Shown here piece after piece: positions 33,680 to 42,205 of a stretch of 64,000 nt of DNA. Position numbers and translations under genes: made by a program. The DNA is from an uncultured Eubacteriales bacterium (GTDB lineage Bacteria > Bacillota > Clostridia > Oscillospirales > Acutalibacteraceae). How positions within the stretch are numbered: the first letter of the stretch is position 1; each line of letters starts with the position of its first letter. The stretch covers positions 1 to 64,000 of the forward strand of contig CABUHY010000012.1 of the NCBI GenBank assembly GCA_902491475.1. The letters run 5' to 3'. The notes under the pieces are model-generated. The model was not told the origin of the DNA and ran no database searches. It was given only the letters and a program-made list of their open reading frames with translations.

Positions 33680-34327
33680 ATGAAAAAATTTATTTCGGTT
33701 GTTTTACTAACGATATTGCTTATTGTTTTGATTTTACCTCTTTGCGGCTATGCATATGGTTTGAACGAAGAACGGCGATTTACCTGTGTTGACGAAGAAA
33801 TAGTAGAATACTTTAATGACGGAAATGGAGACTATATTCTGAAAGACGGGGAAAAAGAATATATTATTGTCATTGATTCTTTCAAGCTGGTTACTGATTA
33901 TTACGAATTAAAAGAACTTAAAAGTGATATTGCAAAAGCCAAAGCAACAAATTCTTTTAGCCACTTTAATGAAACCATGTCTAACAAATCGTCAAAAGTT
34001 GTTTATAGCGGTAAATTAGATTTTTCGGCGACAATAGCAACAACACCGATTATTGCTCTTGAAGGATATAATTACTATTATTTGAAGTGCTCGGATTTGA
34101 ATCCGTCCGGAGCAAAAAGGGGATTTTCACATTATGTAATGTTTACTGTTGACCAAGGCGCAACTTGGTATCAGTATGACAGCCCATTTGTGAATTATAG
34201 CTTGAGTCTGTATACTCGATTTTCGAGAGCAAGACTTGGAAACCCGCAATACATAAAAATAAAAATGTGGTCTTATTACGGAACTGTAGATTCTTGTACA
34301 TTATCCGTTAAATTGGCTGATGCATAA
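33680..34327 (+). CDS. Secreted protein of unknown function
   Basis: 215 residues with a clear Sec signal peptide (residues 1-26, ending CGYAYG). The mature part has Asp/Glu-rich strands in the first half and aromatic-rich C-terminal strands (FTVDQGATWYQYDSPF). No family was recognised. AAGGAG precedes the ATG. It is AT-rich compared with the flanking core genes. It is followed at 18 bp by two small membrane-anchored paralogues and may be expressed with them. Confidence 0.65.
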   Translation: MKKFISVVLLTILLIVLILPLCGYAYGLNEERRFTCVDEEIVEYFNDGNGDYILKDGEKEYIIVIDSFKLVTDYYELKELKSDIAKAKATNSFSHFNETMSNKSSKVVYSGKLDFSATIATTPIIALEGYNYYYLKCSDLNPSGAKRGFSHYVMFTVDQGATWYQYDSPFVNYSLSLYTRFSRARLGNPQYIKIKMWSYYGTVDSCTLSVKLADA

Positions 34328-34345
34328 TTCTTTTGGAGGGATAAA

Positions 34346-34711
34346 ATGAAAAAAGCATTGAAAATTGTTTCGAAAATTCTTGCTGTAGCAATAGTTATAT
34401 TCATATTTGTGTTTGTTGCCTACGAAAGTCCCCCGAAATTCAGCAAACAAAATCATGGATATTTAATAGATGCAAATACGCTTGAACCGGTTGTTTATTT
34501 TGAGGACCTTTTCGGAAATACTTTCTATAAAGAAAATGGCAGATGGAGGGTTTATGCCGCTCCGCCTATGGAAATACGGGATTGCCCTATTTACTGGCAA
34601 TATATTGATCCCGAAGAACTTGAAGAAGCTATTTCGGTTAGAGACGAGCAAAACGCACCCAAACTAAACAGCCAAGAGCATGAAAGTCAAACATCTATAC
34701 AGACTCAATGA
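34346..34711 (+). CDS. Small membrane-anchored protein, paralogue 1 of a tandem pair
   Basis: 121 residues. An N-terminal membrane helix or uncleaved signal (residues 7-27) is followed by an outside domain with PPKFSKQNHGYLIDAN, EPVVYFEDLFGNTFY and NGRWRVYAAPP. The C-terminal 25 residues are Ser/Gln-rich. The protein encoded at 34733 aligns along this domain. No known family was recognised. TGGAGGG precedes the ATG. This copy is AT-rich. Confidence 0.68.
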   Translation: MKKALKIVSKILAVAIVIFIFVFVAYESPPKFSKQNHGYLIDANTLEPVVYFEDLFGNTFYKENGRWRVYAAPPMEIRDCPIYWQYIDPEELEEAISVRDEQNAPKLNSQEHESQTSIQTQ

Positions 34712-34732
34712 AAAATTATAAGGGGTGTTTTT

Positions 34733-35038
34733 ATGAAAAAAGGTGTAAAGGCCGCAATAGGAATAATTGCGGCGGCAATAGCGGTATTTTTGCTTGTGTT
34801 TTTCCTTTGGGACAGTCCTGCCAAATTCGTGCCGTCAACCTACGGCTGTATGGCGGACTCTGCCACGGGCGAACCGTTGGTTTACTATGAGGATATTTTC
34901 GGAAGAACCTTTGTAAAAGAAGAGGGCAAGTGGCGTACATATTGCGCTGTGCCGTCGTTCTCGCAGAATTCGGCAGAAGACCAGTATGTTTCTTTCGATA
35001 AGCTCGACGAGGCTGTTTCGGCAAGGGACGCCCGATAA
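34733..35038 (+). CDS. Small membrane-anchored protein, paralogue 2 of a tandem pair
   Basis: 101 residues with an N-terminal membrane helix (residues 6-26) and one outside domain. Shared with the upstream copy are SPxKF, GxxxD, EPxVYxEDxFGxTFxKE and GxWRxY. This copy lacks the Ser/Gln tail and has the GC level of the core genes. GGGGTG lies upstream of the ATG. The pair probably arose by tandem duplication or recruitment. Function unknown. Confidence 0.68.
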   Translation: MKKGVKAAIGIIAAAIAVFLLVFFLWDSPAKFVPSTYGCMADSATGEPLVYYEDIFGRTFVKEEGKWRTYCAVPSFSQNSAEDQYVSFDKLDEAVSARDAR

Positions 35039-35061
35039 ATTCTATATTTGAATATAATGAA

Positions 35062-35096
35062 AAAGCGGAGAGGCAAAACGTCTCTCCGCTTTTTTG
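35062..35096. terminator. Bidirectional terminator between convergent genes
   Basis: The stem AAGCGGAGAGG pairs with TCTCTCCGCTT with one G-T pair. A- and T-tracts lie on the two sides. Confidence 0.85.
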
Positions 35097-35104
35097 CGCC
35101 GGTG

Positions 35105-35416
35105 TCAGCTTGTTGCGTTTGATACCATATCTCCGGCACCCGTTACTATATCGTTTGCGATGTCGCCTGCGCCTGTTACAACATCTCCGGCAAGGTCGCC
35201 CGCTCCCGTTACGACATCGCCGACGGTGTCGCCTATGCCTGTTGCGGCGTCTCCGATTACATTGCCGCCCTCGGTGACCGCATTTTCCATACGGTTGCCC
35301 GTTTCGGCTTTTGACGAAGTGCTGCCGAGAGTGTCGTCCTTATTCTTTCCGCAGCCGACAAGGGCAAGCGCACAGAGTAAAAGTATTACGCACAATACTG
35401 TTATTGCTTTTTTCAT
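35105..35416 (-). CDS. Lipoprotein with 11-residue repeats
   Basis: 103 residues. It has a lipoprotein signal with lipobox LVGC (Cys22), a short polar linker, then four 11-residue repeats: GDAATGIGDTV, GDVVTGAGDLA, GDVVTGAGDIA and NDIVTGAGDMV. The repeats resemble the amphipathic glycine-rich repeats of coat or membrane-binding peptides, but no family was recognised. GGAG precedes the ATG. It lies 68 bp downstream of ypeB on the same strand, which suggests a spore or envelope role. Confidence 0.7.
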   Translation of the reverse strand: MKKAITVLCVILLLCALALVGCGKNKDDTLGSTSSKAETGNRMENAVTEGGNVIGDAATGIGDTVGDVVTGAGDLAGDVVTGAGDIANDIVTGAGDMVSNATS

Positions 35417-35484
35417 AGTTTTTTCTCCTTTTATTCGGACACATTTATTGTGTCCTTTTTGTTTTTATATATTTATTTCAATGC

Positions 35485-36828
35485 CTATTTGGTTAAAATT
35501 CCGCCGTCCGAGTAGAGCAAAAGAAGTATATCGTCCTCTTTTGCGGTAAGAACATCGATATAAACAAGCACTTCCTGCTCATCGGGCGTTTTGCAGTGAA
35601 ACTCGTAAGCCGTTTTTTCGGTTTTGTAGTCGGTCGGGATAACCGTAAGGCGTGTTGACATAACCGTAAGGTAATCCGATACCGCCGTTTTTGCGTCGTC
35701 AGCCGAAATCATATTCTGCGGCAGGCTTCGCTCGGTGTGGTTCATAATATAGCCTCTTGCGTCAAAGGATATTACATTTCCCGTTTCAAGGCTGACGCTT
35801 AATTTTATCAGGTCGGGATAATATACAACTCCGTCCTTTTCGTAGGCAAAATTTATTGTGCAAATTCCGTCCTGTGTGGAGTAATAGCTCTCCTTCATAT
35901 CGTCGTAGCCCTTGGAGGACAGAAAATTGCGTGCGCTCTCTATTGCCTGCTCGCAGGTAAGAGTGCTCTCTCCCGCATTTGACGAGCCGAGCAGATAAAG
36001 CACCGCTCCGCCCTTTTTGCAAACGCTGATGTTTATTGAGTCGACGGAGAAATTATACGCCTCTACCGTACCGCTTACTTCGCCGTCAAAACGCAGATTT
36101 CCTTTGTCCGTTCCGATAAAATCGGCGGCAATCGCCTGTGCGTCGTCCTTTGAAATATCGGCTTTGCCCTCAAGCGTTTTCGGGCTTTGGTTCAAAATGT
36201 GGTCGGAAAACGGGCCGTCGTATATAAGCGTCGGATAGTCCGTGAGCGTTTGCTCCGCATCGCCGAAAGCGGAGTCGATAAGCGTTGTTGCGTTTGCTTT
36301 TCTTTCAAGAGTGTTGCCTGCCTGCTCGAAGCTTACGCTTCCGTCCTCGACGCCCTGCGTTATTCCGTCAAGCTCGGACAAAAGCTTTTGCGAAACATCG
36401 ATAAGCTGTTTCAGCTCCTCCCGTTCCTCGCTTGTGATGCTCTCGCCGAGCGACAGCTTACGGTCAAGGGTCGAAACGAACGAACCTACCTGCGAGAGAA
36501 ATTTCAGCATATTGTCAAGCTGAGTGTCCGAAAGCGGCAGAGCCGAAAGCGAATTTTTTGCGCTCGATGCGTCTCTGGTCAGCGAAATTGCCATTGAGCT
36601 CAACATGGGCGTTGTGTTTGCGTAAAGTCCTTTAGTGAGATTGGTGTTGATGGAGGACATACAAGCTTCAAGCGCAGCGAGCGAACGCTCGGAGTCGGCG
36701 TTTAACCGACGGGAGAGCTCCGACGCTTTTTGAGCGTTGATTACAAGACCCGAAAACAGCACCAAAATAAGCACCGAAATATACAGTCTTACCCTTATTT
36801 TTCCTCTTCGAGATACCTGCTTTTCCAA
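35485..36828 (-). CDS. ypeB: Germination protein YpeB
   Basis: 447 residues. An N-terminal membrane helix (about 12-30) and a long helical region are followed by PepSY-like domains (DAQAIAADFIG and TCEQAIESARNFLSSKGYDDM). This is the YpeB layout. YpeB keeps the cortex-lytic enzyme SleB stable in spores and is usually encoded next to sleB. Here the neighbour is a repeat lipoprotein, and no sleB is in the window. TTG at 36828 is chosen because GGGAGGTG lies 7-8 nt before it. The gene implies spore formation. Confidence 0.87.
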   Translation of the reverse strand: MEKQVSRRGKIRVRLYISVLILVLFSGLVINAQKASELSRRLNADSERSLAALEACMSSINTNLTKGLYANTTPMLSSMAISLTRDASSAKNSLSALPLSDTQLDNMLKFLSQVGSFVSTLDRKLSLGESITSEEREELKQLIDVSQKLLSELDGITQGVEDGSVSFEQAGNTLERKANATTLIDSAFGDAEQTLTDYPTLIYDGPFSDHILNQSPKTLEGKADISKDDAQAIAADFIGTDKGNLRFDGEVSGTVEAYNFSVDSINISVCKKGGAVLYLLGSSNAGESTLTCEQAIESARNFLSSKGYDDMKESYYSTQDGICTINFAYEKDGVVYYPDLIKLSVSLETGNVISFDARGYIMNHTERSLPQNMISADDAKTAVSDYLTVMSTRLTVIPTDYKTEKTAYEFHCKTPDEQEVLVYIDVLTAKEDDILLLLYSDGGILTK

Positions 36829-36896
36829 ATTCTTCACCTCCCGAATATATTTTGTAAATTTTTTATAAATATACATAAAACATTTTATTTATTTGT

Positions 36897-36925
36897 TTGC
36901 CAAACATAGACGGATGGTGTATAAT
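36897..36925 (+). promoter_or_regulatory. Promoter of the cysteine desulfurase operon
   Basis: TTGCCA (36897-36902), 17-bp spacer, TATAAT (36920-36925). Confidence 0.78.
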
Positions 36926-36963
36926 ATAAACTCAGTATAGTGTAATTTGGAGGAGAATGGTTT

Positions 36964-38094
36964 TTGGAAGTTTATCTTGATAACAGCGCAACGACAAAGC
37001 CCTGTAAAAAGGCTTGCGAAGCGGCTTTGAACACAATGGAAAACGACTTCGGAAATCCGTCGTCTCTCCACAAAAAAGGCTATGACGCATTGCAGATTCT
37101 CGAGCAGTCGAGGGGCGTTATCGCAAAGAGCATAGGCGTTGACCCGTCAAGGATATTTTTCACTCCGAGCGGAACCGTTGCAAACAACACGGCGATATTC
37201 GGTGCGGCGGAGCTTATGAAGCGCAAGGGCAACAAAATCGTTACCACGGCGTTTGAGCACCCGAGCGTTGCAAGGTGTATGGATAAGCTTTCGCAAAGCG
37301 GTTTTGAGGTCGTGCGGATTATGCCCGACGGGAGCGGTAACATCTCGGAAGAGGCGTTCCAAAACGCAGTTGACGAAAAGACCGTGCTTGTAAGTCTTAT
37401 GGCGGTCAATAACGAGATAGGAACCGTGCTGCCTTTTGAGAAAATAAAGAGGATAATCAAAAGGAAAAAGTCATCGGCGCTTTTGCATATTGACTGCGTT
37501 CAGGGATATATGAAGCTGCCCGTCAAGCCCGAAAGGTGCGGAATTGACCTTATGAGTATGAGCGCCCACAAGGTTCACGCCTTAAAGGGAAGCGGAGCGC
37601 TGTACATAGCAAACGGCGTGAGGATAAAACCGTATGTCCTCGGCGGCGGGCAGGAAAATAACATCTGCTCGGGCACGCAGGCAATGCCCAATATTGCGGC
37701 TTTTGCGGCGGCGGTCGGCGAGCTTGCGGATATTGACGGCAGGCTTAAAATCGTTTCAGAGCTCAACGCTTATTTCAAAAACGGTCTTGAAAAAATCGAC
37801 GGCGTTACGCTCAATTCTCCCGAGAATGCGTTGCCATATATAATCAACATCTCGCTTCGTGGAATACCGTCGCAGGTGTCGGTAAATTACCTTTCGTCAA
37901 AGGGCGTGTATGTTTCGGCGGGCTCGGCTTGCTCAAAGGGACACAGGAGCGATGTGCTTGTGTCGATGGGGCTGTCTGCCGACCGCATTGACAGTGCGAT
38001 AAGACTCAGTATGTCCTACGAGACAACAAAGGAAGAAATCGATTATGCTCTCTCGGCAATAAAATCCTGCCTTGAAGAGCTTTCAAAAAAATAA
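36964..38094 (+). CDS. Cysteine desulfurase (NifS/IscS-like)
   Basis: A 376-residue PLP enzyme that takes sulfur from cysteine as an enzyme persulfide. It has YLDNSATTKP at the N-terminus, the PLP lysine in SAHKVHALKG (near 206) and the persulfide cysteine in SAGSACSKGH (near 324). The start is TTG with GGAGGAG upstream. It is followed after 11 bp by thiI. This pairing, as in Bacillus nifZ-thiI, suggests it supplies sulfur for 4-thiouridine in tRNA. Confidence 0.92.
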   Translation: MEVYLDNSATTKPCKKACEAALNTMENDFGNPSSLHKKGYDALQILEQSRGVIAKSIGVDPSRIFFTPSGTVANNTAIFGAAELMKRKGNKIVTTAFEHPSVARCMDKLSQSGFEVVRIMPDGSGNISEEAFQNAVDEKTVLVSLMAVNNEIGTVLPFEKIKRIIKRKKSSALLHIDCVQGYMKLPVKPERCGIDLMSMSAHKVHALKGSGALYIANGVRIKPYVLGGGQENNICSGTQAMPNIAAFAAAVGELADIDGRLKIVSELNAYFKNGLEKIDGVTLNSPENALPYIINISLRGIPSQVSVNYLSSKGVYVSAGSACSKGHRSDVLVSMGLSADRIDSAIRLSMSYETTKEEIDYALSAIKSCLEELSKK

Positions 38095-38105
38095 AGGAAG
38101 AGAAA

Positions 38106-39284
38106 ATGAAAGAGATTATACTTATCAAAAACGGCGAGCTTGCGCTTAAAGGACTTAACAGGTCCTCCTTTGAGTCGGTGCTTGCGAAAAACATAAAAAG
38201 GCGTTTGCACGGCTTGGGTAAATTCAAGGTTACCTGTCTGCAATCGACTATGAATATCGAGCCGCTTTGCGACGATTTCGATATGGAAGAGGCTATAAAC
38301 AGAATTTCGAGGATTTTCGGAATAGCGGGCTTCCAGAGAGCGGCGGCGGTAGAAAAGAATATCGACGAAATTATTGCGGTTGCTCCCGAATATCTTGCCG
38401 AACAGCTTGAAAATGTCGACACATTTAAGGTTGAGGCAAAACGAAGCGACAAGAGCTTTCCGCTTACCTCTCCCGAGATAAGCAGGGAAGTCGGCGGCGC
38501 TATACTTGAAAAGTTCCCGCATCTTACGGTTGATGTTCACAATCCCGAACTTACGGTTACGGTCGAGGTAAGAGACAACCATGCGTTCATCAGAGGCAAC
38601 CAGATAAAGGGCGCAGGCGGTATGCCTGTCGGAACGGGCGGAAAAGCCGCAGTGCTCATTTCGGGCGGAATTGACAGCCCCGTTGCGGCATGGATGGTCT
38701 CAAAACGAGGCGTCGTGCTTGACGCAGTGCATTTTGCATCGCCCCCGTACACCTCTCCGCAGGCGGAAATGAAGGTTCACGACCTTTTGCGCCGTGTCTC
38801 GAGATACAGCGGCGACATAGGTCTTTACACCGTAGGCTTTACAAAAATACAGGAGCAGATAAGAGACAACTGCCCCGAAGAGCTCTTTACCCTTGTTATG
38901 AGACGGTTTATGATGCGTATTTCAAATGAGATAGCAAAGAAAAACGACTGTCAGGCGCTTGTAACGGGCGAGAGCATAGGTCAGGTGGCAAGCCAGACTA
39001 TGTCGGCTCTTGCCTGCACAGATGCGGTTTCGGGTATGCCTGTTTTCCGCCCCGTAATCGCAATGGATAAGGAAGAAATCATTGCAATTTCAAGAAAAAT
39101 CGACACCTTTGACATCTCGATAAAGCCGTTTGAGGATTGCTGTACGGTATTTACCCCCAAGCACCCGAGGACAAGACCAACGGTTCAGATGCTTGAAGAG
39201 GCGGAAAAGGTATTCGATATAGACACACTTGTTAAAGAAGCGGTTGATACCGCAAGATTTGAGGTTATTTCTGATATAAGATGA
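38106..39284 (+). CDS. thiI: tRNA 4-thiouridine synthase ThiI
   Basis: 392 residues with an N-terminal ferredoxin-like and THUMP region and the PP-loop SGGIDSPVAAWM near residue 186, which adenylates U8 of tRNA. A conserved Cys is in the TGESIGQVASQT to EDCCTVF region. The C-terminal rhodanese domain of enteric ThiI is absent, as in most Firmicutes. It overlaps pncC by 4 bp. Confidence 0.94.
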   Translation: MKEIILIKNGELALKGLNRSSFESVLAKNIKRRLHGLGKFKVTCLQSTMNIEPLCDDFDMEEAINRISRIFGIAGFQRAAAVEKNIDEIIAVAPEYLAEQLENVDTFKVEAKRSDKSFPLTSPEISREVGGAILEKFPHLTVDVHNPELTVTVEVRDNHAFIRGNQIKGAGGMPVGTGGKAAVLISGGIDSPVAAWMVSKRGVVLDAVHFASPPYTSPQAEMKVHDLLRRVSRYSGDIGLYTVGFTKIQEQIRDNCPEELFTLVMRRFMMRISNEIAKKNDCQALVTGESIGQVASQTMSALACTDAVSGMPVFRPVIAMDKEEIIAISRKIDTFDISIKPFEDCCTVFTPKHPRTRPTVQMLEEAEKVFDIDTLVKEAVDTARFEVISDIR

Positions 39285-39757
39285 AACTTGAAGAAAAAGT
39301 TGTAGAATTGCTCAAGGAAAAGAATTTAACATTTACCTGCGCCGAGTCCTGCACGGGCGGACTTATCGCAAAGCGCATTACCGATGTTTCGGGCTCGTCC
39401 GCCGTGTTTGAGTGCGGAGTTGTCAGCTACTCGAACCGCATCAAGCACGAAATCCTCGGCGTTAAAACACAAACGCTTGAAAAATTCGGAGCGGTCAGCG
39501 AGGAGTGCGCAAGGGAAATGGTAAGCGGTGTGCTGTCGCTTACCCGAGCGGATATTGCGGTTGCCGTTACGGGCATTGCAGGTCCTTCGTCGGACGGTAC
39601 GGATAAGCCTGTGGGGCTTGTTTATATTGCTTTTTCGGACGGTAAAACAACGATAGTCAAAAAATGTCTAAACGATTTTTCCGACAATGTCAGGGAAAAC
39701 AACAGAAATAAATCAGCCGATACGGCGCTTGAAACAGTATTGGAGTATTTGAAATGA
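39281..39757 (+). CDS. pncC: CinA C-terminal family amidohydrolase (PncC)
   Basis: 158 residues covering the CinA_C domain only: TCAESCTGGLIAKRITDVSGSS, FECGVVSYSN and VAVTGIAGPSSDGTDKPVG. Members deamidate nicotinamide mononucleotide in pyridine nucleotide recycling. The N-terminal MoCF-like domain of full CinA is missing. It overlaps both neighbours by 4 bp and sits inside the desulfurase-sortase operon. Confidence 0.88.
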   Translation: MKLEEKVVELLKEKNLTFTCAESCTGGLIAKRITDVSGSSAVFECGVVSYSNRIKHEILGVKTQTLEKFGAVSEECAREMVSGVLSLTRADIAVAVTGIAGPSSDGTDKPVGLVYIAFSDGKTTIVKKCLNDFSDNVRENNRNKSADTALETVLEYLK

Positions 39758-40884
39758 GCGAAGAATTTGACAGGGAAAAACAGAATAATGTTGATATAAG
39801 CTCATCGCCGGCTCCCGACGACAGGGAGACTCACTATGCATATGAGGACGGTATGAAGGTGGCTCACAACCCCTATCAGGACGAAAAGCTGCAGTCGGAC
39901 GGCGAAGCGGACGGCATTGCCGATGCCGAACCCTCGGAGGTTGCGGCAGCACCCAAGAGCAAGAAAAAGAAGATGAGAACCGTCGATAAGGTAATAATGA
40001 TTATTGCGATTATCGTGTTCCTTGTGTCGCTGGGTGTTATTCTCAAAACCGTTTACGACATCACGCTCAACAAAAAACAGAACGAGGACATTGCGGGGCT
40101 TGTCACGGACTCCGTCGAGGAGACAAAGGAATACGGCGACGACGGCATACTTGAAAAATACCGCAGTGCGTACAACGCCAACAACGACCTTGTAGGTTGG
40201 ATAGTTGTGCCGAACACCTCGATAAACCATCCCGTCGTTCAGGGCAAAAACAACGAATATTATTTGAGAAGAAGCTTTTACGGCGACTATCAGAAGCGCG
40301 GAACGGTGTTTATGGACTATCGGGACCACGCACAGCCGCTTTGTAAAAACACTATACTTTACGGTCATAACTTCCTTGACTCGACAATGTTTGCGGACCT
40401 TGAAAAGTACAAGGATATTGAGTTTTATAAGACATCGCCCGTAATTCAGTTCGATACGATTTACGAAAAGCATAAATGGAAGGTTGTTGCGGTGTTCCTT
40501 ACCAATGCCGACGACAAGGACGATAACGGATACACCTTCAACTATATCTATCCGTTTATGACGAACGACAATTTTGAAGCGTTTATGGACGAGGTCAAAA
40601 TGCGTTCGCTGTACTTCACAAATGTAGATGTGAACAAAAACGATAAAATTCTTACTCTCTCAACCTGTACGAGAGATATGGATATAAAGGGTAACGGCGA
40701 GACGAATGCAAGATTTGTCGTAATCGCAAGGCTTGTCAGGGACGGCGAGAGCGAAACCGTAGATGTTTCAAAGACCGTTAAGAACGACAATCCCCGTTAT
40801 CCGCAGATTTGGTATGACGCACACGGGTTGTCAAACCCCTATGCCTATGCCGAAAGATGGTTCCCCGAAGGAGTTGAATATTGA
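39754..40884 (+). CDS. Class B sortase, copy 1
   Basis: 376 residues. An acidic cytoplasmic N-terminus (about 75 residues) ending in KSKKKK and a membrane helix (about 78-100) precede the outside sortase domain. Catalytic residues are His205 (YGHN), Cys305 (TLSTC) and Arg320 (ARFVVIAR). Inserted helices and the LVGWI start match class B. It anchors or links surface proteins through a C-terminal sorting signal. No substrate with such a signal is adjacent. It overlaps pncC by 4 bp and the second sortase by 1 bp. Confidence 0.93.
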   Translation: MSEEFDREKQNNVDISSSPAPDDRETHYAYEDGMKVAHNPYQDEKLQSDGEADGIADAEPSEVAAAPKSKKKKMRTVDKVIMIIAIIVFLVSLGVILKTVYDITLNKKQNEDIAGLVTDSVEETKEYGDDGILEKYRSAYNANNDLVGWIVVPNTSINHPVVQGKNNEYYLRRSFYGDYQKRGTVFMDYRDHAQPLCKNTILYGHNFLDSTMFADLEKYKDIEFYKTSPVIQFDTIYEKHKWKVVAVFLTNADDKDDNGYTFNYIYPFMTNDNFEAFMDEVKMRSLYFTNVDVNKNDKILTLSTCTRDMDIKGNGETNARFVVIARLVRDGESETVDVSKTVKNDNPRYPQIWYDAHGLSNPYAYAERWFPEGVEY

Positions 40885-42173
40885 TGAAAGAAAACGAGTT
40901 TGACAAAAACGAAGAGCTGAATGTTCCCGAAGAAAACCGACCCGAAGCGCTTGAAGAGCTTCCCACGCCCGAAGTTTCCGACGATGTCTATGCCGAAATA
41001 GCGAAGAATATCGAAAACTCGGAGGCGTTCGACGAAAAGACGACAAGGCGTGTTAAATACGGCGGCGAACAGCATTTTGTCGATGTTGCAAACCCGTTCC
41101 AGACAGACAGGAGCGAAGAAAGCTCGGGCGAATTAAAGGGACTCGAAAAGGTTGAACCTACCGAGAAAAAGGAAAGGCCCAAGACCTTTGACGAGATGTT
41201 CAGGGACTTTTTCAGAAAGGTTTTCCCCAACAAGCAGGACAAGAAGCCCGAATTCATAAGGAAACTTGTAGCAAATCTCTCCGTTGTTGTGCTTATCGGC
41301 TGTGCGGTCGCGTTTGTTGTTATTTATGTTCAGGGAAATAAGACCGAAAAACAGCAGAACGGAATTTCAAGCCAGATTGTCGACACCGCCAACGAGGAGG
41401 AAGAGGCAAAGCTTTGGGAGGAGTTCCGTGCAAAATATCCGGATGTCAAAACTCCCGAGGGCATGATGGCGAAATACGCTTATCTCTATGCGCTCAATCA
41501 GGATTTGGTGGGCTGGATAAGCGTTCCGAATTCGGGAATTGATGTTCAGGTCGTTCAGTCGGCGAACAATTCCGATTATCTTAAAAAGGATTTCTACGGC
41601 AATTACAGCAGATACGGCTGCCCGTTTATGGATTACAGGAACGACCCGAAATATCTCAATCAGAACACTATAATTTACGGACACCATATGAGCGACGGAC
41701 TTGTATTTGCGGAATTGAGCAAGTACAAAACGCTTGACGGCTTTTTGGAGTCGCCGATAATCAACTACGATACGCTTTATAAATCATACAAGTTCAAGGT
41801 TTATGCGGTGTTTATCACAAACAGCAGGGAGCAGGACGACAACGGCTATATTTTCAACTACACCGTTACCTCGTTCGGCAGTACGGAGAATTTTGACAGC
41901 TATATCAAGGCGCTTGACGAGAGAAAGCTCTATACGACGGGCGTTGACATAAACTCGGCGGATAAGCTTATCACTCTTTCAACCTGCACATATGAGTTTA
42001 CCGACGCAAGACTTGTGGTAGTCGGCAGACTTTTAAGGACTGGAGAGACGGCGGATGTTGACACGACCTATGCCGTAACGAACGGCAATCCCCGTTATCC
42101 GCAGATATGGTACGACCAGAAGGGACAGTCAAATCCGTACAGCGGTTCGGCAAATTGGTATCCCGATAACTGA
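40884..42173 (+). CDS. Class B sortase, copy 2
   Basis: About 429 residues. It has a long acidic cytoplasmic N-terminus (about 128 residues), a membrane helix (about 132-150) and a class B sortase domain with His near 268 (YGHH), Cys near 369 (TLSTC) and Arg near 377 (ARLVVVGR). Both copies share the C-terminal NPRYPQIWYD motif, so they come from a duplication. The N-terminal parts differ. ATG 40884 overlaps the previous stop, with GAAGGAG upstream. Confidence 0.93.
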   Translation: MKENEFDKNEELNVPEENRPEALEELPTPEVSDDVYAEIAKNIENSEAFDEKTTRRVKYGGEQHFVDVANPFQTDRSEESSGELKGLEKVEPTEKKERPKTFDEMFRDFFRKVFPNKQDKKPEFIRKLVANLSVVVLIGCAVAFVVIYVQGNKTEKQQNGISSQIVDTANEEEEAKLWEEFRAKYPDVKTPEGMMAKYAYLYALNQDLVGWISVPNSGIDVQVVQSANNSDYLKKDFYGNYSRYGCPFMDYRNDPKYLNQNTIIYGHHMSDGLVFAELSKYKTLDGFLESPIINYDTLYKSYKFKVYAVFITNSREQDDNGYIFNYTVTSFGSTENFDSYIKALDERKLYTTGVDINSADKLITLSTCTYEFTDARLVVVGRLLRTGETADVDTTYAVTNGNPRYPQIWYDQKGQSNPYSGSANWYPDN

Positions 42174-42205
42174 TAAGTAATTTTAATTAAGGTGGTAATA
42201 AAGAG

